This document shows, piece after piece, positions 44,162 to 53,375 of a DNA stretch of 64,000 bases. The stretch is taken from NCBI GenBank assembly GCA_018240065.1, contig JAFEGH010000006.1, positions 362,410-426,409 of the forward strand, written 5' to 3'. Origin of the DNA: Verrucomicrobiota bacterium (GTDB lineage: Bacteria; Chlamydiota; Chlamydiia; Chlamydiales; Rhabdochlamydiaceae). The stretch's first letter is position 1. Every line of letters begins with the position of its first letter. Made by a program: the position numbers and the translations under genes. Below the pieces are notes generated by a model. It did not search any database. It was not told the origin of the DNA and saw only the letters and a list, made by a program, of their open reading frames with translations.

Positions 44162-44231
44162 TTAGCTTTCTACCCACTCACGTTATCCTAAAGACTCTCG
44201 TCATAATAACCTTTCATCAGTCTCTTATACG

Positions 44232-44371
44232 CAAACAACTTCAAAACTTTGTTTTCGGCTACGCCAAGGCTGCGCGATTCAATGATCGCAGGTGATCCCA
44301 TTTTGCTAATATTGGGTCACAATCCCGCCAGCTTTCGCGTTGTCCAGAACCCCAAGTTTTGAAGTTGTTTG
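44232..44371. repeat. Structured inverted-repeat element (MITE/REP-like)
   Basis: Perfect 18-base arms, CAAACAACTTCAAAACTT (44232-44249) and its complement (44354-44371), enclose 104 bases. The interior has further nested palindromes, TGCGCGATTCAATGATCGCA and GTGATCCCA...TGGGTCAC. The right arm with its flank (44351-44376) matches the palindrome at 4008-4036, and a partial copy of 13/14 bases occurs at 5482-5495. No coding frame is present. Confidence 0.75.
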
Positions 44372-44446
44372 GGTATAGCTTGCATAATTAAATTGGCTCT
44401 GTCATAGAAATTGCATATGCAGATGTTTACCTGCGGAGGCAATCTC

Positions 44447-44875
44447 ATGAAAAACCGATCCCCTGTCTACAATCTTCTTCACCAGGAAATCAAGGCATGC
44501 GCCGACCATTTGCTGGAGATGAGCCAAAACCGGGAATTTTCTGCAGAAAAAGATGCGGAACATGTCTTGGGGCGCCTAGCTGAACTGCATCAGTTCGCAA
44601 TGAAGGTCCGCCCAGATGAGCATTACAATCCTTTGAGCGAACTGAAAGAATATCTAGAAAATACAATGCTGAAGTATCAAGACGAGCAGAATCGCTTTCT
44701 GACGATGCGCCTTTCCGAAGCGGTATCCCTCTTAGGACTCCCTTCTCAAACGGACGTCAAATTCAAACCTTCGATCGTCACTTCCCTCACAAAACATTTC
44801 GTGAGACATTTTCAAGAAGATGTCAAACCGGGTCGTCCCCTATTCCGAAAACTGGTCGAAATCAAAAAGATTTGA
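44447..44875 (+). CDS. Hypothetical helical protein
   Basis: I start at ATG 44447, 7 bases after GGAGG. The 142-residue product is helical: LHQEIKACADHLLEMSQNRE and SEAVSLLGLPSQTDVKF. It is charged, with no membrane segment and no family I know. It lies just after the structured repeat, so the repeat sits in its promoter region. Its stop overlaps the stem of the porin terminator. Confidence 0.6.
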   Translation: MKNRSPVYNLLHQEIKACADHLLEMSQNREFSAEKDAEHVLGRLAELHQFAMKVRPDEHYNPLSELKEYLENTMLKYQDEQNRFLTMRLSEAVSLLGLPSQTDVKFKPSIVTSLTKHFVRHFQEDVKPGRPLFRKLVEIKKI

Positions 44876-44905
44876 ACCTCTCACGCTGCATTGCGCAAGA
44901 GGTTC
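44860..44905 (-). terminator. Terminator of the 44921-45997 porin gene
   Basis: On the minus strand GAACCTCT (44905-44898) pairs with AGAGGTTC (44881-44874), and AAATCTTTTT follows. It overlaps the 3' end of the facing plus-strand gene. Confidence 0.7.
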
Positions 44906-44920
44906 AACTAGCAAACGATC

Positions 44921-45997
44921 TTAGAAATCCACGTTGACGCGGACTGTCAATCCTTGCAAAGAGAGATTGGAGTTGTTGATGAACAACTGCTTGGAATTTT
45001 TTGCAAGCTGGCGATCTGAGATGTAAATCTCTTGAATATTCGTCCAAATAGTGAACTCATATCCCGCAAACACACCCACGCGGTAATTCTCATAGCCCTT
45101 TTGCCATGAAGGCCCTACAGCGAACTGAGAAGTAAAGCTCAGCCTGTTGTCATGAAAATGCGTATCCAAAATAGGGCGGTGGTGATTTGTCCCTGCAACA
45201 TCGGCCCCAGTCTTTTGGAACGCTGAGTTTTTATACCAGCCGGAAACAATCCCGGAAGAGGCAACGCCGGTCAAATAGAGGTCATACCCCATGAACCAAT
45301 CGATGCCCAGACCCAATCGCAGGCCAAGACCCTCAAAACGCCATCTGTTCTCAATTTTAGAATGCTCTTCGAATACATCTTCATACTGGATTTTCCACTT
45401 TTGAAAGATCAGGGCAGAGGTCAAACCTCCAAACACATTGATCCTCAAATGCTCGTTAGGATGGAAGCGACGTGTAAAAAGGAAATCCAGCACGTTGTAT
45501 TGCAAATCGATATGACTTTTAGCGCTTTCTAAAGCAGAGGCCATATCAGGAGAGGCCCAAATCCCATTCAGGTACTCATTTGACTCCTTTGGCGCGTGAA
45601 CTTCGTTGGAGCCGCTTGCATGCACATAGGCATACTGCGCATACACATCCCAGTAGTGAGGCGCGTTGAAATGACCAAAACTAAGTCTAAAACCTGGGGC
45701 CCAATCGTATTTGGCATTGTGATAATCTCCAATAGCATAGGTAGGAACCGTCTCAGACCATGCCTCATCATCCATTTTTATTGCATAGCTGACATCTCCT
45801 TCATTGACCAACCAATAGAGGAACTCGCCATTCACGAAAAAGACGCTCGTGTCGCTTTTAAATAAATCGCTATCGTAGGCCGCCTGCTGAGTTGAGTTCT
45901 TCGGAGCCATCGAGTCAGCGTAAAGGACTCCTCCCCCGAGAATACTCACCATCGACGCTGAGAGCAGAAAACCACATTTATCTTTGAATAATCGCAT
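44921..45997 (-). CDS. Lpg1974-like outer-membrane porin
   Basis: I start at ATG 45997, giving a signal peptide (MRLFKDKCGFLLSASMVSIL, cut around residue 28). The 358-residue product has the family mark FFVNGEFLYWLVNEGDVSYA, repeated amphipathic strands with aromatic belts, and a C-terminal Phe (VRVNVDF). It resembles the Lpg1974/MOMP-like porins that replace or supplement MOMP in environmental Chlamydiae, forming channels for small solutes. It is related to 13926-14918 but has a normal signal peptide. A terminator is directly downstream. Confidence 0.8.
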   Translation of the reverse strand: MRLFKDKCGFLLSASMVSILGGGVLYADSMAPKNSTQQAAYDSDLFKSDTSVFFVNGEFLYWLVNEGDVSYAIKMDDEAWSETVPTYAIGDYHNAKYDWAPGFRLSFGHFNAPHYWDVYAQYAYVHASGSNEVHAPKESNEYLNGIWASPDMASALESAKSHIDLQYNVLDFLFTRRFHPNEHLRINVFGGLTSALIFQKWKIQYEDVFEEHSKIENRWRFEGLGLRLGLGIDWFMGYDLYLTGVASSGIVSGWYKNSAFQKTGADVAGTNHHRPILDTHFHDNRLSFTSQFAVGPSWQKGYENYRVGVFAGYEFTIWTNIQEIYISDRQLAKNSKQLFINNSNLSLQGLTVRVNVDF

Positions 45998-46233
45998 ACA
46001 CTTTCCTTCCTGGTTTAGATCATGTGAGAATTGCAAAACTCGTTAAAAATCGGCTGTTTTTGTGGAGTTCGAGACTGTTGACGAACAAGCCTTCGCGCCT
46101 CACGACAAAACCCTTTGTGACAGGGATGAACCTATCTCAACAAGTCAACTTCAAGAAATGGTATCACAGGATTTGGACAAAATCCAAGAAATGTTTTTTC
46201 GTGATGTAGAAAGAACAAAATGTGAACAACAGG

Positions 46234-47241
46234 CTATAAGATGCCTGCGAATGACTCTTCATCTGGAAGTCCGATCGGCTCTCCGCAGGTCAGGACCTTG
46301 CCGCCGGCGGCAATGAAACCCAGCAGCTTGCGCTTGCCCTGTGCACTGAGAGCGCTTGAGGGAACAATCAGATTGTCTAGACCGTCCCATTGTTCGGTCA
46401 ACTTTTCTTCGGGAACGATACGGAAAGGGGTCTGTTTTTCATTCAACTGTACAATTAGAGCATCGAGCTTCTCGATGACGGTTGCAGCAAGATATTCGTC
46501 TTTTGGCAAATAGATCCCCGCCGCAGCTTGCGTGGTGCTGAGAGGTCTCTCCATTTTCTGTTTTCCGATCCAGCCTTGACCTTTATGGCCTTCATTCCAG
46601 CAAATCCCGGAATAGGGCCCTTTTGCGCCTTTAAGAGCGAGATGCAGATGCTCAAAACGCTCTTTGGAAAAGAGCTGTGCGATTTTGGCTGGCGATGCAA
46701 TATCTGCGACATCGATCAGGGCCAAAGGAAGTGCTGCATCGGGTAAAAAGGAGACGAGCCGGTGTAGATATTCGGAAAGGGCCTGGGCACAGTAAACCGC
46801 ATAGTCGGAGGATTCTTGCCAGCAAGAGAATGCAGTTTCCCAAAGAGATACTGGAAAACTCTGAGCAGGATTAAAGGGGCCGCGATAAAGAACAACCCCG
46901 AATGTTCGACCGCTGAAGGCAGGCCAGACCTTCTTCGTAAATTCTTCGATAGCAAGGGAAAATGAAAAAAAGGAAGCGGAATCCTCAGGGATGAACGTAA
47001 AAGATGCAAGTCCAAGTTCGATCTCCCAAAGGATGTACTTGCCGCTTGCCGCGATCTGGTGGGCAAGAGTGATTTCTTTAGACCAGTCGAGATCATCGTT
47101 CAAGGTCGCAGGAAGGCGCACAAGGACTGTGTTAGACCAGTCTGCAAGAGGAATGGAATCTTCCTGGACTAATGGATAAAAGGAACTGTGCCCCAGGTAA
47201 AATCCATTGTGGTCAGCTGTAAATTCAGCAGAAATGCTCAT
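46234..47241 (-). CDS. Conserved hypothetical protein
   Basis: 335 residues, no signal peptide. It overlaps the trmB stop by four bases (ATGA), so it is translated with it. The product is mixed alpha/beta; the C-terminal region has a glutamine-amidotransferase-like or beta-galactosidase-trimerisation look: WDGLDNLIVPSSALSAQG followed by GFIAAGGKVLTCGEPIG. The N-terminus reads like a TIM barrel, with WEIELGLASFTFIP and GVVLYRGPFNP. A GH-like enzyme is a possibility, but I see no catalytic pair. Its pairing with trmB suggests a conserved core gene. Confidence 0.65.
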   Translation of the reverse strand: MSISAEFTADHNGFYLGHSSFYPLVQEDSIPLADWSNTVLVRLPATLNDDLDWSKEITLAHQIAASGKYILWEIELGLASFTFIPEDSASFFSFSLAIEEFTKKVWPAFSGRTFGVVLYRGPFNPAQSFPVSLWETAFSCWQESSDYAVYCAQALSEYLHRLVSFLPDAALPLALIDVADIASPAKIAQLFSKERFEHLHLALKGAKGPYSGICWNEGHKGQGWIGKQKMERPLSTTQAAAGIYLPKDEYLAATVIEKLDALIVQLNEKQTPFRIVPEEKLTEQWDGLDNLIVPSSALSAQGKRKLLGFIAAGGKVLTCGEPIGLPDEESFAGIL

Positions 47242-47924
47242 CGTTTTCCTTGGGTTGCATACTGCATGTAGTGGACCGGGATTCCACGCTCCCGCCAGAG
47301 TGCTTCAAAAAAGGAAGATCCGTAGCCTTCGAATTCACGGACAAAATAAGGATCGGGATAACAAGACTCCCACAAAGGATTGGCGTTCATCCCTTCAATG
47401 ATCTGACGGGAGTATTCGACGTGGTCGGTCGCGATCGTTGCAATCGATCCAGGCTTTAGAGCCCGCGCCATTTCCGTCAGGAAAGGCTCCTGCAGGATGC
47501 GGTTTTTGGCATGCTTGTCTTTGGGCCAGGGATCTGGAAAATTGACATAGGCTGCCGAGAAACTGTGGTCCGGCACGTAATAGCGTGTGAAGGTCAGGCC
47601 TTCCCCACACACAATAAAGAGATTTTTGAGATTGAAGTTATGAATTTTAGACCAGATCTTGCGGACTCGTTCGAACTGGATCTCGACAGCGACCCAATTG
47701 CGGTCTGGATACGCGATCGCTTTCTCGACGATCCATGCCCCGTTTCCGGTGCAATACTCGACCTCAATGGGCGCCGCTCTCCCAAAGACATCAGGACTTT
47801 CCCATCCCGGGAAGGTGTATTTTTCATGCTCTTGGTAATACTCAGGAACATAAAGAATATGATCGTGGATCACGGGCCGGCGATCTTTCCAGGTAAAGGG
47901 GCATTTTAAATTTTTAGGTTTCAT
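47238..47924 (-). CDS. trmB: tRNA (guanine-N7-)-methyltransferase
   Basis: 228 residues. SAM-binding VEYCTGNGAWIVEKA, the acidic NWVAVEIQFERVRKI, the catalytic NFPDPWPKDKHAKNR and the C-terminal SSFFEALWRERGIPVHYM are the standard TrmB features. It methylates G46 in the variable loop of several tRNAs. The stop overlaps the start of the 46234-47241 gene. Confidence 0.95.
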   Translation of the reverse strand: MKPKNLKCPFTWKDRRPVIHDHILYVPEYYQEHEKYTFPGWESPDVFGRAAPIEVEYCTGNGAWIVEKAIAYPDRNWVAVEIQFERVRKIWSKIHNFNLKNLFIVCGEGLTFTRYYVPDHSFSAAYVNFPDPWPKDKHAKNRILQEPFLTEMARALKPGSIATIATDHVEYSRQIIEGMNANPLWESCYPDPYFVREFEGYGSSFFEALWRERGIPVHYMQYATQGKR

Positions 47925-48101
47925 GACGGGATATTTTAGTCGTCTTTGCCATTCTTTTCCAATGTTGTCTTGAACAATTCTCCCCTCTCTTGCTAACCTA
48001 AAAATTAAATTTAGACTTTTGCAAAATTTTAGATTTTGCTCCTATTAATGAAACATGAGATCGCCACCGCGATTTCTACAAGTATGGAGTTTAAGGCCGC
48101 A

Positions 48102-49349
48102 ATGAAATACCTTCAAAGCTTGATCCTCACGGGACTGATGGTCCATTTTCTCCCACTTAGCGCGGAAAACGCTCAAGCGGAACACACACTCCCCTCTGCC
48201 TCTTCAGGACTCATCGCTGATACGGAAGAAGCCTCTCTGACCTCTCTTGACGAAGAACTCTCCCTGCTCGATGAAGAATTCGAAGAGTTCAAAGAAGAGC
48301 TTATCGCCCTAGAAGACGCTATCCAGAAGAAGCATGAAGCTGAGCCGGCCGTCGTTGAATTGATGCCCCTGACCCCAGTACTTGAGAAAAGGGATGATGT
48401 CGCCATCGAGCAGCCCAATGCCTCAGATGACAAAGTAGTAGCGTTTGAGACGGAACTTCCTGTCGCTTCGAACTTGCCCGCAAATGAAATTGCTGTGAAA
48501 AGCAGTTTTGAAGAAAATCCCATGGAAATCATGAGCGATGAGCTCCCTCTCATCGAACCTGCTTCCATCGATGTTGATGTCAGCGTAAAGGCTGACGACT
48601 ATACCGAAGCATATGAAGAAGCTCTTCCTGTAGTTCAGCTTGCAAACGACACTCCAGCGACGCTGACCATAGAAGGGACTTCGCTGATCGGAGAAAAAGC
48701 TCCTCTTAATGATGAAGCGATCGCCGTCGACCTGAAACAGGCCTTCTCAGGTTCTCCAATCATTTACTCGATTCTGTTTGCGATGTCAGTGATCTCCGTC
48801 TGCATCTGGCTTTATTCCATTCTTTCCATGCGCTCTTCGGCCCGCGTTTCCCATACCTTGCTCAAGAATGTGCAGAACAAGCTCAACAGCAACAATTTCG
48901 ACGAAGCACTTTCCCTCTGCGAAGAGAACAACACTCTCTTTTGCAAGATGGTGTCCAGCGGGATCCATTCCAGACGCCACGGTCTTCCTGTGATGATCGA
49001 AGCGATGAAAGCCGAAGGGAAGCGCTCGACGATCTCCTTCTGGCAAAAGATCGGACTTCTCAACGATATCGCGATCATCGCCCCAATGCTCGGGCTGCTC
49101 GGAACCGTACTCGGCATGTTCTACGCCTTTTATGACGTCAACCGCTCCATCGAAAGCATTTCCACGCTCTTCGACGGTCTTGGAATTTCAGTCGGTACAA
49201 CTGTTGCAGGGCTGATCGTAGCGATCCTGGCGCTGATTTTGCACTCGACCGCCAAATACCGTCTCGTGAGAGCTCTTGCCGTGGTCGAAAACGAAGCTCA
49301 GAGCGTCGCAACACTGATTGACGACAGAACCTCCATTTATAAAGGGTAA
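48102..49349 (+). CDS. exbB: ExbB/TolQ-type proton channel with long acidic periplasmic extension
   Basis: I choose ATG 48102, with AAGG 5 bases upstream and a clear signal peptide (MKYLQSLILTGLMVHFLPLSAENA); three upstream ATGs in frame are less likely. The 415 residues start with about 200 acidic, low-complexity residues rich in Glu/Asp/Ala. Then comes the ExbB/TolQ core: TM1 PIIYSILFAMSVISVCIWLY, TM2 NDIAIIAPMLGLLGTVLGMF and TM3 GTTVAGLIVAILALILHST. With ExbD it forms the proton-driven motor for TonB or Tol-Pal processes. The extension recalls TtpC-type ExbB variants. exbD begins 4 bases later. Confidence 0.85.
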   Translation: MKYLQSLILTGLMVHFLPLSAENAQAEHTLPSASSGLIADTEEASLTSLDEELSLLDEEFEEFKEELIALEDAIQKKHEAEPAVVELMPLTPVLEKRDDVAIEQPNASDDKVVAFETELPVASNLPANEIAVKSSFEENPMEIMSDELPLIEPASIDVDVSVKADDYTEAYEEALPVVQLANDTPATLTIEGTSLIGEKAPLNDEAIAVDLKQAFSGSPIIYSILFAMSVISVCIWLYSILSMRSSARVSHTLLKNVQNKLNSNNFDEALSLCEENNTLFCKMVSSGIHSRRHGLPVMIEAMKAEGKRSTISFWQKIGLLNDIAIIAPMLGLLGTVLGMFYAFYDVNRSIESISTLFDGLGISVGTTVAGLIVAILALILHSTAKYRLVRALAVVENEAQSVATLIDDRTSIYKG

Positions 49350-49352
49350 GAC

Positions 49353-49844
49353 ATGAGCATCATTCCCGAAGAAGAACTTAAGGGCTTTGGCAGCCTGAAT
49401 CTCGCTCCGATGGTCGACTTCCTCTTTCTGGTCGTGGCTGTATTCGCCACGCTGGCGGTGACGAAGGCGGCCCTCTACGACAGCGAGATCAAGCTGGTCA
49501 AAGTGCAGCCTGCCTCGGAACACTCCCCTTTCATTGGGCAAAATGATTACTACATCATCAACCTGAGTGTGAACGAGGAAGGGCAGTATAAGTGGATCAC
49601 GGAGTTCAACGAATACTTGATCGACGGCGTAAAAGGGATTCAGGGCGAGCTGAAAAAGCAGCAGGATTTAGGCTTGTTGCCTAAAGAAAAAGAGAAGACC
49701 AAGGTCCTTCTGCATATCGATAGGAACGCCAAATGGGAGCCGATCTCCCAGGTGATCTTCTCAGTCAGACAAGCAGGATTCGAGATCCACCCCGTCTACG
49801 ACTACGACGAAGGCCTTTCCCCCGTGGAAAGCGGTTCTACTTAA
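49353..49844 (+). CDS. exbD: ExbD/TolR-type biopolymer transport protein
   Basis: 163 residues. The single membrane helix carries the essential Asp: LNLAPMVDFLFLVVAVFATL. The rest is the periplasmic domain, which ends in the Val-Arg-Gln-Ala-Gly-Phe pattern (VIFSVRQAGFEIHPV) normal for ExbD. It makes the proton channel with the ExbB encoded 4 bases upstream. A strong bidirectional terminator follows. Confidence 0.9.
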   Translation: MSIIPEEELKGFGSLNLAPMVDFLFLVVAVFATLAVTKAALYDSEIKLVKVQPASEHSPFIGQNDYYIINLSVNEEGQYKWITEFNEYLIDGVKGIQGELKKQQDLGLLPKEKEKTKVLLHIDRNAKWEPISQVIFSVRQAGFEIHPVYDYDEGLSPVESGST

Positions 49845-49851
49845 GACAAAT

Positions 49852-49887
49852 AAAAGAGGGTGTCTTTGAGACACCCTCTTTTATTTT
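49852..49887. terminator. Bidirectional Rho-independent terminator
   Basis: AAAAGAGGGTGTCT (49852-49865) pairs perfectly with AGACACCCTCTTTT (49869-49882). T-rich runs occur on both sides. It serves exbBD and the end of the six-gene array. Confidence 0.9.
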
Positions 49888-49912
49888 CCATTCAAGCATC
49901 AAAGTCTACAAA

Positions 49913-51631
49913 TTAAGCTACTGGCGGTACGATTGCCAGTTTTGGAAGATCGCTGCTGGGTTCTACAAACGTCGAATTTTGCTCACGCTGCCAATCGATC
50001 AGGAATTTTGGATGGGCGACAGCTGAAGTCTGGTCTTTAAATATGTCTGTCCATGAGCGGATCACGCTCGAGAAGTTCTGAATTCCCGGTTTATCGGTCA
50101 GTTCTTCTTCTTCAGTCCCCGCTTGCAACGGAAATGTCTTTTTGGCCGCGCCGATCTTCCAAATGCCGATATTGACCAAAATCGTGCCGAACTTTTCAGG
50201 AATGTAGAAAAGGACATCCCTGGTTAGTTTATAGGAGCTGGCCAACCATTGGGGAAGCGAATCCCATATTCTACTGGCGCATTTCTCGATCCTGGCAACC
50301 GCTCCACCAATGATGGGGAATTGGTTCAAATCCGGAAGGAGCCCCCAGAGTACCGCACCTGCAGTTGTGCGGGTGGGGATGAAATACCCTGCGCGTTGGA
50401 GCACATCTTGCATCAGCACTGTGCAGTTTTGACGGATAAACTGGAATCTTAGCTCTTTTGTGTTCAATTCATTTAAGAATCCGAGGATATTTTGGGATCG
50501 ATGGGTGGAGATAGGTACGGATGTGACGAGCCTTCCCTCATGACTGCGCAGTTCCTCATAATCCAGCATGCTGACCTTGCATCGGGCAGTCATTGCATAT
50601 TGAGAAAAAATATCCGAGAGGACGAATGCCTGTTCTTCAAAGGGCATTTGATAGCCAAAGGAATAGACCTGTCGATCAGCTGTAATCAGACGAATCCCCA
50701 CATGGACGGGAATATTTTTATGCAGATTTTCCAGTAAAGGATGCTCAGGGATCCCTTGCCGGCGAGGAGAGGTAAAAACCTGCACAATGCAATCCTTGGG
50801 TATCCCTCCATCTACTTCAGGGTTCGTGTCGAAGAATTTTTTAGAATGCGCAAGCAAACGATCATATTCATCCTGAGAAAGCTGATGAATGGGATAAACG
50901 GCATCGTAATTGAAACGATCGAGCGGGACTAAGCCCTGCGGATGAAAATAGTTCCAGGTTTGAATGCTACCGCCAGATTGTCCTCGGGTCTTGATCTTAT
51001 CGATGCCAGCGTCGAATTGCAGCTCTCTGGAAATCGCTTCCCATCTCGTATACCTTCCCTGCATCCTAATCATTGGGTGGCCGTCAACGTCCAGCTTGAG
51101 ATCGTGCAAAGCTGAGTCTCCGGAAGTTTGCTTGTAGCCGACAATGGCAAAGGCTAGTTTACTCTCGATCAGAAACCTGGCGCAGTCGACATGGTATTCC
51201 AAAACGGAAGGCGGAAGACCTAGCTTTTTCCATTTTGCCGCAAGCTTTTCGTCCCCCTTCTTGAGACCTGGATTAGCGGTGATTTTGCCTTGAGCCTGGG
51301 TGTAGACCTGCTGCAGCTGGAGAAGACGAGGCTTGGCTAGCCGGTCGATCATTTCGATGACAGGGGTAAGCAAAGCTGTGGAAGAGGCGATCTCCTGTCC
51401 TTCGACAAGCAGGGCGGTGATATTCTGGATCTCTTTCTCTAGAATCCAAAGCGCGCCATTGTTGGCCACCTTCTCAAAATGGGGCAAAGCCGAATTGAGC
51501 CTGTTAATCCATCCGGATACTTGATGAGCGTCGACAAGAGCAGGGTACTTGGGTGAAATCGTTGGAACAACCCCATCCTGTGGGATATAGGGACCTGCCA
51601 TTCGATAGTTTATTTTGATTGCAGATCCCAT
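49913..51631 (-). CDS. NlpC/P60-LRAT-like paralogue, subfamily A member 1
   Basis: 572 residues; AGGAAG ribosome-binding site. The putative catalytic pair is His310 in IPVHVGIRLI, followed by QVYSFG, and Cys403 in FIRQNCTVLMQDVLQRAG. The His-before-Cys order, the strand pair around the His and the NC(T/S) after a strand are those of permuted NlpC/P60 (LRAT-type) thiol hydrolases and acyltransferases. Upstream is a helical 180-residue part shared with its paralogues, with DVDGHPMIRMQG. After the Cys there is a hydrophobic stretch FYIPEKFGTILVNIGIW. It ends in LPKLAIVPPVA. It probably acts on membrane lipids or peptides; host secretion is inferred. The paralogue upstream ends 22 bases before it. 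Confidence 0.7.
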   Translation of the reverse strand: MGSAIKINYRMAGPYIPQDGVVPTISPKYPALVDAHQVSGWINRLNSALPHFEKVANNGALWILEKEIQNITALLVEGQEIASSTALLTPVIEMIDRLAKPRLLQLQQVYTQAQGKITANPGLKKGDEKLAAKWKKLGLPPSVLEYHVDCARFLIESKLAFAIVGYKQTSGDSALHDLKLDVDGHPMIRMQGRYTRWEAISRELQFDAGIDKIKTRGQSGGSIQTWNYFHPQGLVPLDRFNYDAVYPIHQLSQDEYDRLLAHSKKFFDTNPEVDGGIPKDCIVQVFTSPRRQGIPEHPLLENLHKNIPVHVGIRLITADRQVYSFGYQMPFEEQAFVLSDIFSQYAMTARCKVSMLDYEELRSHEGRLVTSVPISTHRSQNILGFLNELNTKELRFQFIRQNCTVLMQDVLQRAGYFIPTRTTAGAVLWGLLPDLNQFPIIGGAVARIEKCASRIWDSLPQWLASSYKLTRDVLFYIPEKFGTILVNIGIWKIGAAKKTFPLQAGTEEEELTDKPGIQNFSSVIRSWTDIFKDQTSAVAHPKFLIDWQREQNSTFVEPSSDLPKLAIVPPVA

Positions 51632-51653
51632 TATTCTTCCTCGCTCAAGGCTC

Positions 51654-53375
51654 TTATGCTACCGGCGGAACGATAGCCATTTTAGGAGGAGACGAAGCGG
51701 GCACGACGAAGGTCGACTTCTGCTGATTTTGCCAATCAATAAAGAATTTAGAATGGTTGACCGCGGATGTCTCGTCTTTAAATATGTCAGTCCATGAGCG
51801 AATGACGCTAGAGAAGTTCTGCAAGCCCTTCTTATTATACAATTCTTCGTCTTCGGTTCCTTCCTGCAGCGGAGCCGTCTTCTTCGCTGCGCCCATTTTC
51901 AACATCAGCAGGTTAACCATGATCGTGCCGAACTTCTCGGGGAGATAGAAAATGACATTCCGTCCGAAAGTGAGACCTTTCCTAAAAAATTTAGGAAGGG
52001 CTGCCCAGACATTCCTGGCGCAAGCCTCGATTTTGGCGATCCCTTTGCCGATGATGGGGAACTGATTCAAATCCGGAAGCATCCCATACAAGGTCGCTCC
52101 GGCAGTAGTGCGTATATCGACATCATATCCTGCGCGCTGAATGACTTCCTGCATTAAAGAAGAACAGTTTTGGCGCGTATACTGGAATCTGAGCTGCTTC
52201 TTGTTAAGCTCATTGATCAGGTTCAGGATATTCTGCGATCGTGCCGAAGAGAGGGGCACTGAAGTAACGATCCTCCCTTCGTGACTGCGGAATTCCTCAT
52301 AGTCGCGCATAGAGACGTTTGTCAGCGCAGTAGCCAGAAATGTGGAGAAATAATCAGAAAGGACAAATTCCTGTTCTTCGAACGGCATCTGCAACCCAAA
52401 GGAATAGACCTGCTTGTCGGCGGTGATCAAACGGATCGCAATGTGGACAGGAGCATTTTCATGCAGGTTATCGGTAAGCGGGTGCTCCGGAATTCCCTGA
52501 CGACGTGGGGAAGTAAAAAACTGGACGACGCAATCTTTAGCAATGCCGGGGTCGATTTCGCGATTGGTTTCATAGAATTTTCTGGAATGGGCGATCAGGC
52601 GGTCGTACTCATTCTGGGAGAGCTGGTAGCTGGGATAAGCTGCGTCATAATTGAACCGGTCTTTCTGGACCAGGCCCAGAGGATGGAAGTAGTTCCAAGA
52701 CTGAACTATATTTCCGGCGTATCCCCGAGATTTAATCTTATCGGATTTGGGATCGTATTCAAGTTCTCTAGCGATAGTCTCCCATCTGACAAAATTTCCA
52801 TTCATTTTAATCATCGGGTGGCCGTCGCCATCCAGCTTAAGATCATGTTCTCTGGCATCCCCGCAGGTCTCTCGATAACCAGCAATGGTAAAAGCAAGAC
52901 CGCTGTCTACCAAGAAGCGAGCGCAGTCGATATGGAATTCCAAAACAGAGGCGGGAAACCCTAGCTTTTGCCATTTTGCCTCCAGTTTTTCATCAGAACT
53001 CTTGAGCTTTGGATCCGCGGCCACTTTGGCCTGAGCGGCGGTATAGGTCTGTTGCAGCTGCGCGAGACGGGGCTTGGCAAGCCGGTTGATCATCTCGATG
53101 ACAGGAGTAAGAATAGCAGTGGATGAAGCGATCTCCTGCCCTTCTGCAAGCAGCGGAGTGATATTCTGGATTTCTTTCTCTAAAATCGAAAGGGAGCCAT
53201 GATTAGCAATTCTTTCAAAACGAGGAAATGCTGTAGATAATCTGCTAATCCAATTAGACACCTTGTGCGCGTCAACTACTGTGGCAGGCCCCGGCGAGAT
53301 TGAGGCAACTGATCCCTGCTGAAAAAACGGACAAGCCATTTGATAATTTATTTTAATTGGGCAAGTAGCTGTCAT
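51654..53375 (-). CDS. NlpC/P60-LRAT-like paralogue, subfamily A member 2
   Basis: 573 residues, the closest relative of member 1 along its whole length. Putative catalytic His311 in PVHIAIRLI, then QVYSFG, and Cys404 in YTRQNCSSLMQEVIQRAG. It shares the N-terminal PIKINYQMACPFF, the conserved DGDGHPMIKMNG, the SHEGRIVTSVPLS acidic segment between His and Cys, and the tail PKMAIVPPVA. Only 22 bases separate its stop from the start of member 1, so the two form one transcript. The Shine-Dalgarno is weak. A 342-base AT-rich region precedes it. Confidence 0.7.
   Translation of the reverse strand: MTATCPIKINYQMACPFFQQGSVASISPGPATVVDAHKVSNWISRLSTAFPRFERIANHGSLSILEKEIQNITPLLAEGQEIASSTAILTPVIEMINRLAKPRLAQLQQTYTAAQAKVAADPKLKSSDEKLEAKWQKLGFPASVLEFHIDCARFLVDSGLAFTIAGYRETCGDAREHDLKLDGDGHPMIKMNGNFVRWETIARELEYDPKSDKIKSRGYAGNIVQSWNYFHPLGLVQKDRFNYDAAYPSYQLSQNEYDRLIAHSRKFYETNREIDPGIAKDCVVQFFTSPRRQGIPEHPLTDNLHENAPVHIAIRLITADKQVYSFGLQMPFEEQEFVLSDYFSTFLATALTNVSMRDYEEFRSHEGRIVTSVPLSSARSQNILNLINELNKKQLRFQYTRQNCSSLMQEVIQRAGYDVDIRTTAGATLYGMLPDLNQFPIIGKGIAKIEACARNVWAALPKFFRKGLTFGRNVIFYLPEKFGTIMVNLLMLKMGAAKKTAPLQEGTEDEELYNKKGLQNFSSVIRSWTDIFKDETSAVNHSKFFIDWQNQQKSTFVVPASSPPKMAIVPPVA

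Noticed and set aside
46062..46316. 84-codon plus-strand frame before the 46234-47241 gene
   Set aside because: The first 60 codons read plausibly (VDEQAFAPHDKTL), but it has only a GTG start, no ribosome-binding site, and runs 80 bases into a convergent conserved gene. It may be a remnant; not called.
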